DNA from: Nesterenkonia sp. Act20 | Lineage (GTDB): Bacteria > Actinomycetota > Actinomycetes > Actinomycetales > Micrococcaceae | Direction: 5' to 3' | Assembly: GCF_019173455.1 (NCBI RefSeq) | Contig: NZ_JADPQH010000002.1 | Span: 77,490-141,489 of the forward strand | Length of the DNA: 64,000 nt | Shown: positions 16,018 to 25,183 of the stretch, in pieces | Numbering within the stretch: position 1 is the stretch's first letter | Layout: every line of letters starts with the position of its first letter | Made by a program: the position numbers and the translations under genes | Notes under the pieces: generated by a model | Told to the model about the DNA's origin: nothing | Seen by the model: only the letters and a program-made list of their open reading frames with translations | Databases searched by the model: none

Positions 16018-17511
16018 ATGAGCACAGCAGAGCAGGCCTCCACGCTGTTCATCGACGGAAAATGGGTTCCCGCCCAATCCGGCGAGACACGCACGATCTA
16101 TTGCCCAGCAGACGGCTCCGAAGTCGATGTGGTCTCCGAGGCCGGCGAGGCGGACACCATCGCCGCCATCGCCGCGGCCCGCAAGGCCTTCGACTCCCAT
16201 GTCTGGGCCGACACCCCTGCCGCCGAGCGCGGAGCCTTCGTGACCGCGGTGGCCGACGCCATCGAGGCCCGCAAGGACGAGTTCGCCCGCGCCGAAGCCC
16301 TGGACACCGGCAAGCGGTTCGTCGAGGCGCAGATCGACATGGACGACATCATCGCCTGCTACCGACACTTCGGGAAGCTGGCCGACGCCGAGTCCGGTCG
16401 CCTGATCGACGCCGGGGACCCCACCGTCCTCTCCCGCGTGGTCTACGAGCCGGTCGGCGTCGTCGGGATGATCACCCCCTGGAACTACCCGCTGCTCCAG
16501 GCCGCCTGGAAGATGGCGCCTGCCCTGGCGGCGGGCAACAGCTTCATCCTCAAGCCCGCAGAGCTGACCCCGCACACCGGGATGCTGATCATGGACGTCT
16601 ATGACTCGCTGGGCCTCCCCGCGGGCGTGGCGAACCTGATCACCGGCGCCGGCGCCACCGCAGGCGCCCCGCTGTCCTCGCACCCGGAGGTGGACATGGT
16701 CTCCTTCACCGGAGGCGTGGTCACCGGACGCAAGATCGCCGCCACCGCGGCAGAGACCGTGAAGAAGGTCGCCCTCGAGCTCGGCGGCAAGAACCCGAAC
16801 GTGGTCTTCGCCGACGCCGATTTCGACGCCGCCGTGGACAACGCGCTCAACGCCGGCTTCGTCGACTCCGGGCTGGTCTGCTCCGCAGGCACCCGGCTGA
16901 TCATCGAAGAGTCCATCAAGGAGAAGTTCGTCACCGAACTGGTCCGCCGCGCGGAGCACATCCGCATGGGTGGGCCCTTCGAGGAGTCCGCCGAGACCGG
17001 TCCGCTGATCTCCGCGGAGCACCGCCAGAAGGTGTACGACTACACCCAGCGCGGCATCGAGGAGGGCGCGACCCTGCGCACCGGCCACCACTTCGGCGGC
17101 GAGGAGCACCGCAACGGGTACTTCTACGCCCCCACCGTGCTCGACGACGTCAAGCGCGGCATGTCAGTGGTCGTGGAGGAGGGCTTCGGTCCGGTCATCA
17201 CCGTGGAGACCTTCACCACCGAGGCGGAGGCCATCGAGACGGCCAATGACACCATCTACGGTCTGGCCGGAGCCGTGTGGACCTCCAACCGCGGCACCGC
17301 CCACCGGGTCTCCTCGCGGCTGCGCCACGGCACCATCTGGATCAACGACTACCACCCCTACGTGCCGCAGGCCGAGTGGGGCGGCTTCAAGCAGTCCGGC
17401 GTCGGACGCGAGCTGGGTCATATGGGACTGGACGAGTACCGCGAGTCCAAGCACATCTACGAGAACACTGAGCCCGCCGTGACCGGCTGGTTCAGCATGC
17501 CGGAGAAGTAA
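16018..17511 (+). CDS. betB: Betaine-aldehyde dehydrogenase
   Basis: A 497-residue NAD(P)-dependent aldehyde dehydrogenase. The family motifs are present: TPWNYPLLQAAWKMAPALAA, FILKPAELTP, FTGGVVTGRKIA, the general-base glutamate in LELGGKNPN and the catalytic cysteine in GLVCSAGTR, with WINDYHPYVPQAEWGGFKQS near the C-terminus. It oxidises betaine aldehyde to the compatible solute glycine betaine. Its ribosome binding site TAAGGAG is fused to the stop codon of betT, so translation is coupled. Position between a choline transporter and a choline dehydrogenase settles the substrate among similar aldehyde dehydrogenases. Confidence 0.93.
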   Translation: MSTAEQASTLFIDGKWVPAQSGETRTIYCPADGSEVDVVSEAGEADTIAAIAAARKAFDSHVWADTPAAERGAFVTAVADAIEARKDEFARAEALDTGKRFVEAQIDMDDIIACYRHFGKLADAESGRLIDAGDPTVLSRVVYEPVGVVGMITPWNYPLLQAAWKMAPALAAGNSFILKPAELTPHTGMLIMDVYDSLGLPAGVANLITGAGATAGAPLSSHPEVDMVSFTGGVVTGRKIAATAAETVKKVALELGGKNPNVVFADADFDAAVDNALNAGFVDSGLVCSAGTRLIIEESIKEKFVTELVRRAEHIRMGGPFEESAETGPLISAEHRQKVYDYTQRGIEEGATLRTGHHFGGEEHRNGYFYAPTVLDDVKRGMSVVVEEGFGPVITVETFTTEAEAIETANDTIYGLAGAVWTSNRGTAHRVSSRLRHGTIWINDYHPYVPQAEWGGFKQSGVGRELGHMGLDEYRESKHIYENTEPAVTGWFSMPEK

Positions 17512-17520
17512 GGAGACCCT

Positions 17521-19077
17521 GTGGAGAACACCAGTTTCGATTACGTGGTGATCGGCGGCGGCTCAGGCGGCGCCGCCGTCGCCGCCCGCCTGTCCGAGGA
17601 TCCGAACGTCACCGTGGCCCTGCTGGAGGCGGGCCCGACCGATGCCGACAAGCCAGAGGTCCTGCAGCTCAACCGCTGGATGGAGCTGCTTGAATCCGGC
17701 TACGACTGGGACTACCTCATCGAGCCTCAGGAGAACGGCAACTCCTTCATGCGTCACGCCCGCGCCAAGGTGCTCGGCGGCTGCTCCTCGCACAACTCCT
17801 GCATCGCCTTCTGGGCGCTGCGTGAGGACATGGATGAATGGGAGGCCCAGGGTGCGGTCGGCTGGAACGCCGAGACGACCTACCCGCTGTTCCAGCGGCT
17901 GGAGACCAACGACGCCCCCGGTGAGCACCATGGCCGCAGCGGCCCGGTGAACCTGATGACGATCCCGCCGCGGGACCCCTGCGGCGTGGCGCTGCTCGAT
18001 GCCTGCGAGCAGCAAGGCATCCCGCGGGTGCAGTTCAACAGCGGAGAGACCGTGCTCCAAGGCGCGAACTTCTTCCAGGTCAACCGCCGCGAGGACGGCA
18101 CCCGCTCCTCCTCCTCGGTGTCCTACCTGCACCCGATCCTGGAGCGGACGAACCTGACCATCCTCACCGACACCTGGGTGCGCGAGATCATCTTCGACGG
18201 CGACCGCGCCGTGGCGGTGGACGGGGTGAACAACGCCTTCGGCCGGTCCCATCGGATCAGCGCGAACAAAGAGATCGTGCTCTCCGCCGGAGCCATCGAC
18301 TCGCCGAAGCTGCTCATGCTCTCCGGGATCGGCCCGGCCGAGCACCTGGCCGAGTTCGGGATCGAGGCGCGCGTGGACTCACCCGGCGTGGGCGAGCACC
18401 TGCAGGACCACCCGGAAGCGGTCATCGCCTGGGATGCCAAGCAGCCCATGGTGGAGGACTCCTACCAGTGGTGGGAGATCGGGATCTTCTCCGCCACCCG
18501 CGAGGGGCTGGACCGTCCGGACCTGATGATGCACTACGGCTCGGTGCCCTTCGACATGCACACGCTGCGTCAGGGCTACCCCACCTCGGAGAACACCTTC
18601 TGCCTGACCCCGAACGTCACCCACGCGAAGTCCCGCGGCACCGTGCGGCTTCGTTCCAAGGACTACCGGGACAAGCCGAAGGTCGATCCGCGGTACTTCA
18701 CCGACCCGGAGGGTCATGACATGCGCGTGGCGGTGGAGGGCATCAAGCTCGCCCGCGAGATCGCCGCTCAGCCTGCCATGGCCGAATGGGCCGGCGAGGA
18801 GCTCTTCCCGGGCAAGGACACGCAGACCGACGAAGACCTCGCCGACTACGTCACCCGCACGCACAACACGGTCTACCACCCGGCCGGATCCGTGCGGATG
18901 GGCGCCGACGACGATGCCATGTCACCGGTGGACTCCCAGCTGCGGGTCAAGGGCGTCAAGGGTCTGCGCGTGGCCGATGCATCGGTCATGCCGGAGCTGA
19001 CCACGGTCAACCCGAACATCACCACGATGATGATCGGTGAGCGCTGCGCGGACCTGATCAAGGCGGACAACGCCTAG
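17521..19077 (+). CDS. betA: Choline dehydrogenase (GMC oxidoreductase)
   Basis: A 518-residue flavoprotein of the glucose-methanol-choline family: N-terminal FAD-binding YVVIGGGSGGAAVAARL with LLEAG, the GMC signature region (RAKVLGGCSSHNSCIAFWAL), the second signature SAGAIDSPKLLMLSGIGP, and the C-terminal active-site part HNTVYHPAGSVRMG (His pair) and NPNITTMMIGERCADLI. It oxidises choline to betaine aldehyde. It starts with GTG preceded by TAAGGAG overlapping the betB stop. No betI-type regulator lies beside the operon, so control is elsewhere or through the 268-base region upstream of betT. It is followed by a perfect inverted repeat. Confidence 0.92.
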   Translation: MENTSFDYVVIGGGSGGAAVAARLSEDPNVTVALLEAGPTDADKPEVLQLNRWMELLESGYDWDYLIEPQENGNSFMRHARAKVLGGCSSHNSCIAFWALREDMDEWEAQGAVGWNAETTYPLFQRLETNDAPGEHHGRSGPVNLMTIPPRDPCGVALLDACEQQGIPRVQFNSGETVLQGANFFQVNRREDGTRSSSSVSYLHPILERTNLTILTDTWVREIIFDGDRAVAVDGVNNAFGRSHRISANKEIVLSAGAIDSPKLLMLSGIGPAEHLAEFGIEARVDSPGVGEHLQDHPEAVIAWDAKQPMVEDSYQWWEIGIFSATREGLDRPDLMMHYGSVPFDMHTLRQGYPTSENTFCLTPNVTHAKSRGTVRLRSKDYRDKPKVDPRYFTDPEGHDMRVAVEGIKLAREIAAQPAMAEWAGEELFPGKDTQTDEDLADYVTRTHNTVYHPAGSVRMGADDDAMSPVDSQLRVKGVKGLRVADASVMPELTTVNPNITTMMIGERCADLIKADNA

Positions 19078-19105
19078 GTCCTCACGCCGCGCACCTCTTT
19101 TCCAT

Positions 19106-19172
19106 CGAGTGTGCAATTTGTGCAGGTTTCCTTCCCTCTCGGGGCGGAAAAGCTGCACAAATTGCACACTCG
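19106..19172. terminator. Long perfect inverted repeat between convergent genes
   Basis: CGAGTGTGCAATTTGTGCAG at 19106-19125 is repeated exactly in reverse complement at 19153-19172, with a 27-base loop whose ends can also pair (TTTCC/GGAAA). It lies between the betA stop (19077) and the convergent phosphatase gene (stop at 19197), so it can terminate transcription from both sides. There is no run of T, and the unusually long AT-containing stem also suits a dispersed intergenic repeat. Confidence 0.6.
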
Positions 19173-19196
19173 TTGTTGTTTGGTGAGAAGAACCGC

Positions 19197-19958
19197 TCAG
19201 ATGGCGGGGGTGGGCAGCCCGGGGTTCAGCAGCTCTGGGGAGAGATTGATCAGCCGCAGCCGCGCGTGATCGGCGATCTGCGCATCGGTGAGAGCGTGGA
19301 TTGCACGGGCCTCGGCGTCGTCGTCGTGCTCCTCGTCCAGCCCGGAGTTCGGCAGCGAGGAGGAGACCGAGCCTGAGGTCAGCGGGATGTCGAGCACGGT
19401 GACCGCGGCCGGAGTCAGCGGGATGAACTGCTTGCGATGCAGCAGCCCGAGCCCCTCGAAGAGCACGCGCAGCGCGGCGCCGTGGGAGACGACGACGGCG
19501 GTGCGCACCTCGAAGCTGAGATCCGGTGAGGCGGTGGGAGCGATCTCCGCGGTGCCACGCACGATCTCGCTGAAGGTCCCGGTGATCCGAGCCTGAAGGT
19601 CCGCGTGGCTCTCACCTGCGGCGGGGGTATAGCTTCCGGCGCGCCAGCCTTCGAAGTTCTCCGGCTCCGCGTCGCGGATCTGCGCGGCGTAGGCACCCTC
19701 CCACTCCCCCAGGCTCTGCTCACGCAGTCCATCCCAGATCCTCGGCGTCAGGTCCAGGCCGAACTCCGCGAAGGTCTGCTGGGTCCGCACCAGGCTAGAG
19801 ACGTGCCCCTGGGCGGGGTTCTGCGCCCGGATGAACGCCCCGGTGGTGCGCGCCTGGAGCCTGCCGGACTCGGCCAGCGAGATATCCGAATGTCCTTGCA
19901 GTCGGTGGGTCTTGTTCCAGTCGGTCTCGCCGTGGCGGACAAGCAGGATGCGGATCAT
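19197..19958 (-). CDS. Histidine-phosphatase (phosphoglycerate-mutase-like) protein
   Basis: A 253-residue member of the histidine phosphatase superfamily. The phospho-acceptor motif is LVRHGETDWN at the N-terminus (residues 6-15), followed by LQGHSDISLAESGRLQA, SSLVRTQQTF, the second catalytic stretch WDGLREQSLGEWEG and the late histidine in VVSHGAALR. Such proteins act as cofactor-dependent phosphoglycerate mutases or as broad phosphatases; the spacing favours a phosphatase. The start at 19958 is supported by GAGGAG eight bases upstream; the frame is open to 20141 without family similarity. It is divergent from rmuC. Confidence 0.85.
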   Translation of the reverse strand: MIRILLVRHGETDWNKTHRLQGHSDISLAESGRLQARTTGAFIRAQNPAQGHVSSLVRTQQTFAEFGLDLTPRIWDGLREQSLGEWEGAYAAQIRDAEPENFEGWRAGSYTPAAGESHADLQARITGTFSEIVRGTAEIAPTASPDLSFEVRTAVVVSHGAALRVLFEGLGLLHRKQFIPLTPAAVTVLDIPLTSGSVSSSLPNSGLDEEHDDDAEARAIHALTDAQIADHARLRLINLSPELLNPGLPTPAI

Positions 19959-20133
19959 GGGGCTCCTCAGGTTTTCGCGGACAGCGCCGTATGCGGCGCA
20001 GCTTCTCTGCTGCAAGCCTATGCCAGCGGGCACCGCGGCGCGCATGTCACCCGTCAGGTCAGTCTCTCTGTGGCTCGCCAGGTCACACTCCATGTCCCCC
20101 TTCATGTCAGTCCCCGGTGGCATGCTGGGTGTC

Positions 20134-21345
20134 ATGAGCATCGTGTACTTCCTCAGCGGACTTCTCCTCGGCGTGCTGTGCAGCTGGCTGGTGCTCTATC
20201 TGCCGCGCCGCGGCACCGATGGCGCCGGCCAGCTTCGCGGCCAGCTGGAAAGCACTCAGACCGAGCTGACCAGCGCCCAGTCGGAACTTGCCGGGACCCA
20301 GCAGGAGCTGGCCACCGCGCAGGGCAGGCTGTGGGAGCTGGAGCGGCGGCGCGAGGAGGACGCCGATGCTGCACGTGAGCGCGAGACCCTCGTGGAGATG
20401 CTGCATCCGGTGCGCCAGGGCGTCACCGAGATGCAGCGGAGGGTCCAGGAGCTGGAGACCGAGCGGGCCGCCCAGCATTCACGGCTGAGCCAGCAGCTGA
20501 CCGCTGCGGCAGAGACCGATGCGCGGATCATCGAATCCACGCAGGCGCTGCTCGGAAGCCTGCATTCGAACTCGGCGCGCGGACACTGGGGCGAGGTGCA
20601 GCTGCGCCGGGTGGTCGAAGCCGCAGGGATGATCCCGCATGTGGACTTCACCGAGCAGCACAGCTCCCGCGGCGCGGACGGTCAGCTGCTCATCCCGGAC
20701 ATGGTGGTGCATCTTCCCGGCGGACGGCAGCTGGTCCTCGATGCCAAGGCGCCGCTGAATGCCACCAATCCCACCCTGCAGGCCAAGGCGCTGCGTTCCC
20801 GCGTGGACGAGCTGGCCAAGAAGCGGTACTGGGAGGCCGTGGACCTCTCCCCCGATGTGGTGTTCTGCTTCGTGCCGGCGGAATCCCTGCTCTCCGCCGC
20901 CATGGAGGCGGACCCGAACCTGCTCGACGACGCACTCTCCAAGAGCGTCACACTGGTGTCTCCAGCCTCGCTGCTGGCCTCATTGAAGGCAGTCTCGGCC
21001 GCCTGGCGGCAGGAACGGCTGGCGCAGAACATCCGCGAGGTGGTGGATCACTCGCGGGATCTGTACCGGCGGCTGGCCAAGATGAGCGAACACCTGGCGC
21101 GCACCGGGGATCGGCTGCGCCAGGCGGTCACGGCGTATAACGGACTGATCGGCAACATCGAACGGCAGGTGCTGCCCAAGGTGGAGGCGATGAGCCGCCT
21201 GGAGGTGGGCGAGCCCTCCGCGGAGTCAGCACCGGCCGAGGGCCTGCTGGAGGATCTCGGCGAGACGCTGACCGCCACGGCGGTGACCACCGAGGTCAAT
21301 CCTTTGGGCCCCCGGCTGGAGGCAGAGCGGTCAGGCTCGGAGTGA
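20134..21345 (+). CDS. rmuC: DNA recombination protein RmuC homologue
   Basis: A 403-residue protein with an N-terminal membrane helix (IVYFLSGLLLGVLCSWLVLYL), a long coiled coil with repeated QxEL heptads (about residues 35-135), and the RmuC nuclease-like domain: RGHWGEVQLRRVVEAAGM, PDMVVHLPGGRQLVLDAKAP, DLSPDVVFCFVPAESLLSAA, and the C-terminal RQVLPKVEAMSRLEVG. RmuC limits DNA rearrangement at inverted repeats in E. coli. A longer open frame starts at 19831 but overlaps the divergent phosphatase; the ATG at 20134 (or 20122) precedes the membrane helix directly. Confidence 0.9.
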   Translation: MSIVYFLSGLLLGVLCSWLVLYLPRRGTDGAGQLRGQLESTQTELTSAQSELAGTQQELATAQGRLWELERRREEDADAARERETLVEMLHPVRQGVTEMQRRVQELETERAAQHSRLSQQLTAAAETDARIIESTQALLGSLHSNSARGHWGEVQLRRVVEAAGMIPHVDFTEQHSSRGADGQLLIPDMVVHLPGGRQLVLDAKAPLNATNPTLQAKALRSRVDELAKKRYWEAVDLSPDVVFCFVPAESLLSAAMEADPNLLDDALSKSVTLVSPASLLASLKAVSAAWRQERLAQNIREVVDHSRDLYRRLAKMSEHLARTGDRLRQAVTAYNGLIGNIERQVLPKVEAMSRLEVGEPSAESAPAEGLLEDLGETLTATAVTTEVNPLGPRLEAERSGSE

Positions 21346-21348
21346 GCG

Positions 21349-23007
21349 CTAGATGCTGAGCCCGAAGACCCAGACCAGGATCGTCATGGACACGATGGTG
21401 ATGCAGATGACCCCGGCCACGTTGAGCCAGATGCCGCCCTTGATCATCTGTCCGATCGTGACGTATCCCGAGCCGTAGGCGATGGCGTTCGGCGGGGTGG
21501 CAACAGGAAGCATGAACGCGCACGTCGCGGCCAGCGCCACCGGCGCGGCGAGGATCAGCGGGTCCAGACCGGTGCCCAATGCCACACCGGAGGCCACCGG
21601 GAGGAAGGTGGCCGCCGTCGCCGTGTTGGAGGTCATCTCGGTGAGCAGCAGGATGCCCACGGTGGCCACCAGCACGAGCACCCACACCGGGATGCCGGCG
21701 AGGCCCTCGACCTGTTCGCCGAGCCAGGTGGAGAGTCCGGAGTCGCTGAACTGGCCCGAGAGCGCCAGGCCGCCGCCGAAGAGCAGCAGCACACCCCAGG
21801 GGAGCTTCGCAGCGTATTCCCAGTCCAGCAGGCGCACGCCCTTGGCGGCTCCGCCGGGCAGCAGGAACAGCAGCAGTCCGACGACCATGGCGATGCCGGC
21901 GTCAGAGATGAAGGGGTCCTCCATGCCGAGCAGGTTCGTGGAGATCAGCGGGATCGAGACCCAGGACAGCGCGGCGAGGATGAAGATGATCAGCACGCGC
22001 ATCTCGCCGGCGCCCATCGGGCCGAGCTTGCGCAGCTCATCGCGGATGAGGTCGCCACCGCCGGGGATGTCGTCGATCTCAGGCTTGAACAGCACCTTGG
22101 TCAGCATCACCCAGGTGATGATGAGCATGACCACGGAGATCGGCACGCCGACCAGCATCCACTGGCCGAAGCCGATGGTGAGGTCGTGGTTCTCCGCCAT
22201 GTGCCCGACCAGCAGCGCATTCGGAGGGGTGCCGATGATGGTGCCCAGCGAACCGACCGAGGCGGCGTAGGCGATGCCCAGCATGAGCGCGGTTCCGAAG
22301 TTGGACTTCAGCGCGTTGTTGGTCTCATCCTCTCCGGCGGACTTGGCGGTCTCCGGATCCTCACCCTTGATGATCTTGTTCACCAGCATCAGCACCGAGA
22401 CGCCGATGGGCAGCATCATCACGGCGGTGGCGGTGTTGGAGACCCACATGGACAGGAAGCCGGTGGCGATCATGAATCCGGCGATCAGGTTCGCCGGCTT
22501 GGAGCCCATGGCGCGCAGGGTCAGCAGCGCGATCCGGCGGTGCAGGTTCCAGCGCTGCATCGCCAGAGCCAGCATGAAGCCGCCCATGAACAAGAAGATG
22601 ATGTTGTTGCCATAGCTGGCACCCACATCGTCCACGGAGACCCCGCCCACGGCTTCCTCGGCGCTGCCGAAGTCACCAGAGGGGACCAGCAGCGGGAAGA
22701 TGATCAGCGGCAGCAGCGCGGTGGCGGGGATCGGGATCGCCTCGGTCATCCACCAGATGGCCATCAGCACGGCGGTGGCCGCGGTCAGCCGGGGCCAGAC
22801 CTCGAGGTCACCCGGCATCACCAGGTAGACCAGCAGCGCGAGGACCACTCCGCCGACGAGGCCGACCATCCGGCGGATCAGCGCCGGACGCTCCAGCCCT
22901 TCAGCGCGAGCACCGACCGACTGTTCCTCGGACTCGGCCTCAGACTGTGTGCGGGGGTCATATTTCTTCAGGTGGTCGCCCGATACACGGGAACGCGGTG
23001 GCGTCAT
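21349..23007 (-). CDS. DASS-family sodium:dicarboxylate/sulfate symporter
   Basis: A 552-residue polytopic membrane protein of the SLC13/DASS (INDY) family, with a polar N-terminus of about 45 residues and then 11-12 membrane segments. The two SNT substrate/Na+ motifs are clear: VSNTATAVMMLPI in the first half and TSNTATAATFLPV in the second, with the paired GTPPNALLVG and ATPPNAIAYGSGYV loops. Members import succinate, malate, citrate or sulfate with Na+. No neighbouring enzyme fixes the substrate; a C4-dicarboxylate is the likeliest guess. It converges on rmuC with three bases between stops. Confidence 0.9.
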   Translation of the reverse strand: MTPPRSRVSGDHLKKYDPRTQSEAESEEQSVGARAEGLERPALIRRMVGLVGGVVLALLVYLVMPGDLEVWPRLTAATAVLMAIWWMTEAIPIPATALLPLIIFPLLVPSGDFGSAEEAVGGVSVDDVGASYGNNIIFLFMGGFMLALAMQRWNLHRRIALLTLRAMGSKPANLIAGFMIATGFLSMWVSNTATAVMMLPIGVSVLMLVNKIIKGEDPETAKSAGEDETNNALKSNFGTALMLGIAYAASVGSLGTIIGTPPNALLVGHMAENHDLTIGFGQWMLVGVPISVVMLIITWVMLTKVLFKPEIDDIPGGGDLIRDELRKLGPMGAGEMRVLIIFILAALSWVSIPLISTNLLGMEDPFISDAGIAMVVGLLLFLLPGGAAKGVRLLDWEYAAKLPWGVLLLFGGGLALSGQFSDSGLSTWLGEQVEGLAGIPVWVLVLVATVGILLLTEMTSNTATAATFLPVASGVALGTGLDPLILAAPVALAATCAFMLPVATPPNAIAYGSGYVTIGQMIKGGIWLNVAGVICITIVSMTILVWVFGLSI

Positions 23008-23169
23008 TGCCGATACTCCTGCTGGTGGCTGGACAGGTGTGCGCTATCTCGTGATAGGGCTCACAGAGTCTACGCGGCGCGCGCAGTGGTTGCCACTGGG
23101 AACGGCCCTGAAGAGCCGGCGCACCGCGTCCGGAAAGCACCGGGGACCTCAGTACTTCGGCAGCACAAC

Positions 23170-24384
23170 TCAGTTCTTCGGGAGCACGACGGCGGCCAGC
23201 ACGGTCGCCAATCCCGCCAGCCCGAGCACCATGGCCACTGTCCCCGGCCAGCCGGCCAGGTGCAGCGCCGTGCCGCCGAGATAACCGAAGAGCGAGGAGC
23301 CGCCGTAGTAGCCCAGGTTGTACAGCGAGGCCGACTGCGCCCGGCCGGCCGTGGCCGCGGCGCCCACCCACCCCGAGGCCACCGCGTGCGCGGCGAAGAA
23401 GCCTCCGGTCAGCACCACAGTGCCAAGGATGACGACCCACAGATGCGGAATCAGCGTGAGCCCCACACCCACCATCATGATCAAGTTTCCGGCCAGCAGC
23501 ACCGGCTTGCGCGAGTGGCGCGCCGCGAGCCTGCCCGCTCGTGGAGAGGACCAGGTTCCCGCCAGGTAGGCCAGGAAGACGAAGGAGGCGATCCCCAGCG
23601 GGATCGAGAAGGGCGGCGCGGTGAGGTGGAATCCGAGGAAGTTATACATCGCCACAAAGCCACCCATGGTCAGGAAACCCTGGAGGTAGAGGACGCGCAG
23701 CGTGGGCGATCGCAGGTTGCCGGTGAGCGAGCGCAGGGCCTCCCCCGGACGGGCCCGGGCGGGGGTGAAGTTCTGTGCGGCAGGTGCCAGCCGGAGGAAG
23801 ACCAGCACACAGATCGCGGCGATCACGGTGACGAGCAGCATCCCGATCTTCCAGCCCAGCTGCTCGCCCACCGGCGCGGCCACGATGCGCCCGGTCAGTC
23901 CGCCCAGGGAGGTGCCCGAGATGTAGGTGCCCGCCGCCGCCACGGCGATCTTCGGACTGACCTCCTCATTGAGGTAGGCCACCGCCAGCGCCGGCACGCC
24001 GCCGAGCATGAAGCCTTCGACCAGCCGCAGCACCAGTGCCAGCTCGAAGCCGAACTCCGCCGAGATCCCGGGCATCAACACGGCAAGTCCACCGAAGAGA
24101 CAGGCCAGGCTGATCGCCCAGACCATGGCTGGTTTCCGGCCGTGGGCGTCGCCGATATAGGACCAGGGGATCACGCCCAGTGCCAGGCCGAGTGTGGCGG
24201 CCGAGATCATCAGCGCCGCCCGATCCGCGGAGATCTCCTGCTCCGCGGCGATGAGCGGGAGCAGTCCCTGCGGAGAGTACAGCTGCGCGAAGGTGGCCAC
24301 TCCGATGAAGAACAGTGCGATCAGAAGGCGTCGACTGTGCGGGGTGGCCTGGCCGTCGCGGCCCACCGGGCCGCCTGGGGTCAC
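23170..24384 (-). CDS. MFS transporter (YnfM/arabinose-efflux-like)
   Basis: A 404-residue, 12-segment major facilitator. The first loop carries GVIPWSYIGDAHGRKPAM, the family DRxGR-type motif, and the second half repeats it as TWSSPRAGRLAARHSRKP. Overall it looks like drug or metabolite efflux carriers of the YnfM type. Its start codon overlaps the end of the upstream TauE gene by four bases (ATGA), so the two membrane proteins are co-expressed. The substrate is unknown. Confidence 0.88.
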   Translation of the reverse strand: MTPGGPVGRDGQATPHSRRLLIALFFIGVATFAQLYSPQGLLPLIAAEQEISADRAALMISAATLGLALGVIPWSYIGDAHGRKPAMVWAISLACLFGGLAVLMPGISAEFGFELALVLRLVEGFMLGGVPALAVAYLNEEVSPKIAVAAAGTYISGTSLGGLTGRIVAAPVGEQLGWKIGMLLVTVIAAICVLVFLRLAPAAQNFTPARARPGEALRSLTGNLRSPTLRVLYLQGFLTMGGFVAMYNFLGFHLTAPPFSIPLGIASFVFLAYLAGTWSSPRAGRLAARHSRKPVLLAGNLIMMVGVGLTLIPHLWVVILGTVVLTGGFFAAHAVASGWVGAAATAGRAQSASLYNLGYYGGSSLFGYLGGTALHLAGWPGTVAMVLGLAGLATVLAAVVLPKN

Positions 24385-25145
24385 GCGAGCACCTCAAGGG
24401 TGCCGCGGATGATCGCTCCCGCACCACCGAGCCCGGCCAGGGTCATCGCCAGTCTGCGAGCGGCAGGGATGGAGACGCGCTTGGACAGCTGGGTGCCCAC
24501 CAAGATTCCCAGCACGACGGTCATCACGATCACCGGGAAGAGCCATCCCAGCGATGGGCCTTCGTGACCATTGAGGTCCACGGAACCCAGCAGCAGCTTG
24601 GCGAGGACGGAGACGGCGCCCATGGTCATGAAGATGGGCTGCAGCGTCGCGGCGAAGCTGCGCTGGTCCCAGCGGGAGAGCCGGGAGTAGATGACCATCA
24701 CCGGGGCGGCCACACCGGAGGCCGCATTGAAGAACCCGCCGAGGGCACCCGCCACCAGTCCGGCGCCGCGGCCGGGCAGGTGCGGCAACCGGGGGAGCGT
24801 GACGGTCACCAGCAGCGCGAAGACCACGATCGCGCCCACGATGATGGAGAGCCATCCGGCGCTGAGCTGGCCCACCAGCCAGGCCCCGGGGATCGCGCCG
24901 ATCACCGCGGCGGGCATGATGAGCCAGAAGTGCCGCCAGCTGACCTGCGACCAGACCGCGATCATGATCAGGCAGCCGGAGACGAAGGTGGTCATGTTGG
25001 TGACCAGCACACCGAAGGCAGGACCGAGAAGGATGGAGAGCACCGGGGCCACCACCAGGCCCACACCGGTGCCGGAGACGCGCTGGAGGATCGTGCCGAT
25101 CAGCACCGCGGCCGCGATCACCGCCGTCATGCCCAGCACTGTCAT
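24381..25145 (-). CDS. TauE/SafE-family membrane transporter
   Basis: A 254-residue protein with eight predicted membrane segments and the two halves typical of TauE/SafE sulfite/sulfoacetate exporters (GVGLVVAPVLSILLGPAFGV in the first half, GFFNAASGVAAPVMVIYSRL in the second). It is first in a two-gene unit with the MFS gene, overlapping it by four bases. Family members export organosulfonates or sulfite, and the MFS partner gives no further hint of the cargo. Confidence 0.87.
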   Translation of the reverse strand: MTVLGMTAVIAAAVLIGTILQRVSGTGVGLVVAPVLSILLGPAFGVLVTNMTTFVSGCLIMIAVWSQVSWRHFWLIMPAAVIGAIPGAWLVGQLSAGWLSIIVGAIVVFALLVTVTLPRLPHLPGRGAGLVAGALGGFFNAASGVAAPVMVIYSRLSRWDQRSFAATLQPIFMTMGAVSVLAKLLLGSVDLNGHEGPSLGWLFPVIVMTVVLGILVGTQLSKRVSIPAARRLAMTLAGLGGAGAIIRGTLEVLA

Positions 25146-25183
25146 GCGTTCATCGTATGTCAGCCTCGGTCAGGCTCCCTCGG

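Noticed and set aside
15241-17109. 622-codon minus-strand open frame
   Set aside because: Antisense to betT and betB, rich in Gly/Val/His with no domain; the forward genes are unmistakable.
22186-24567. 793-codon plus-strand open frame
   Set aside because: It is antisense to the DASS, MFS and TauE genes; composition is His/Gln/Arg/Gly-rich as expected of an opposite-strand shadow in high-G+C DNA.
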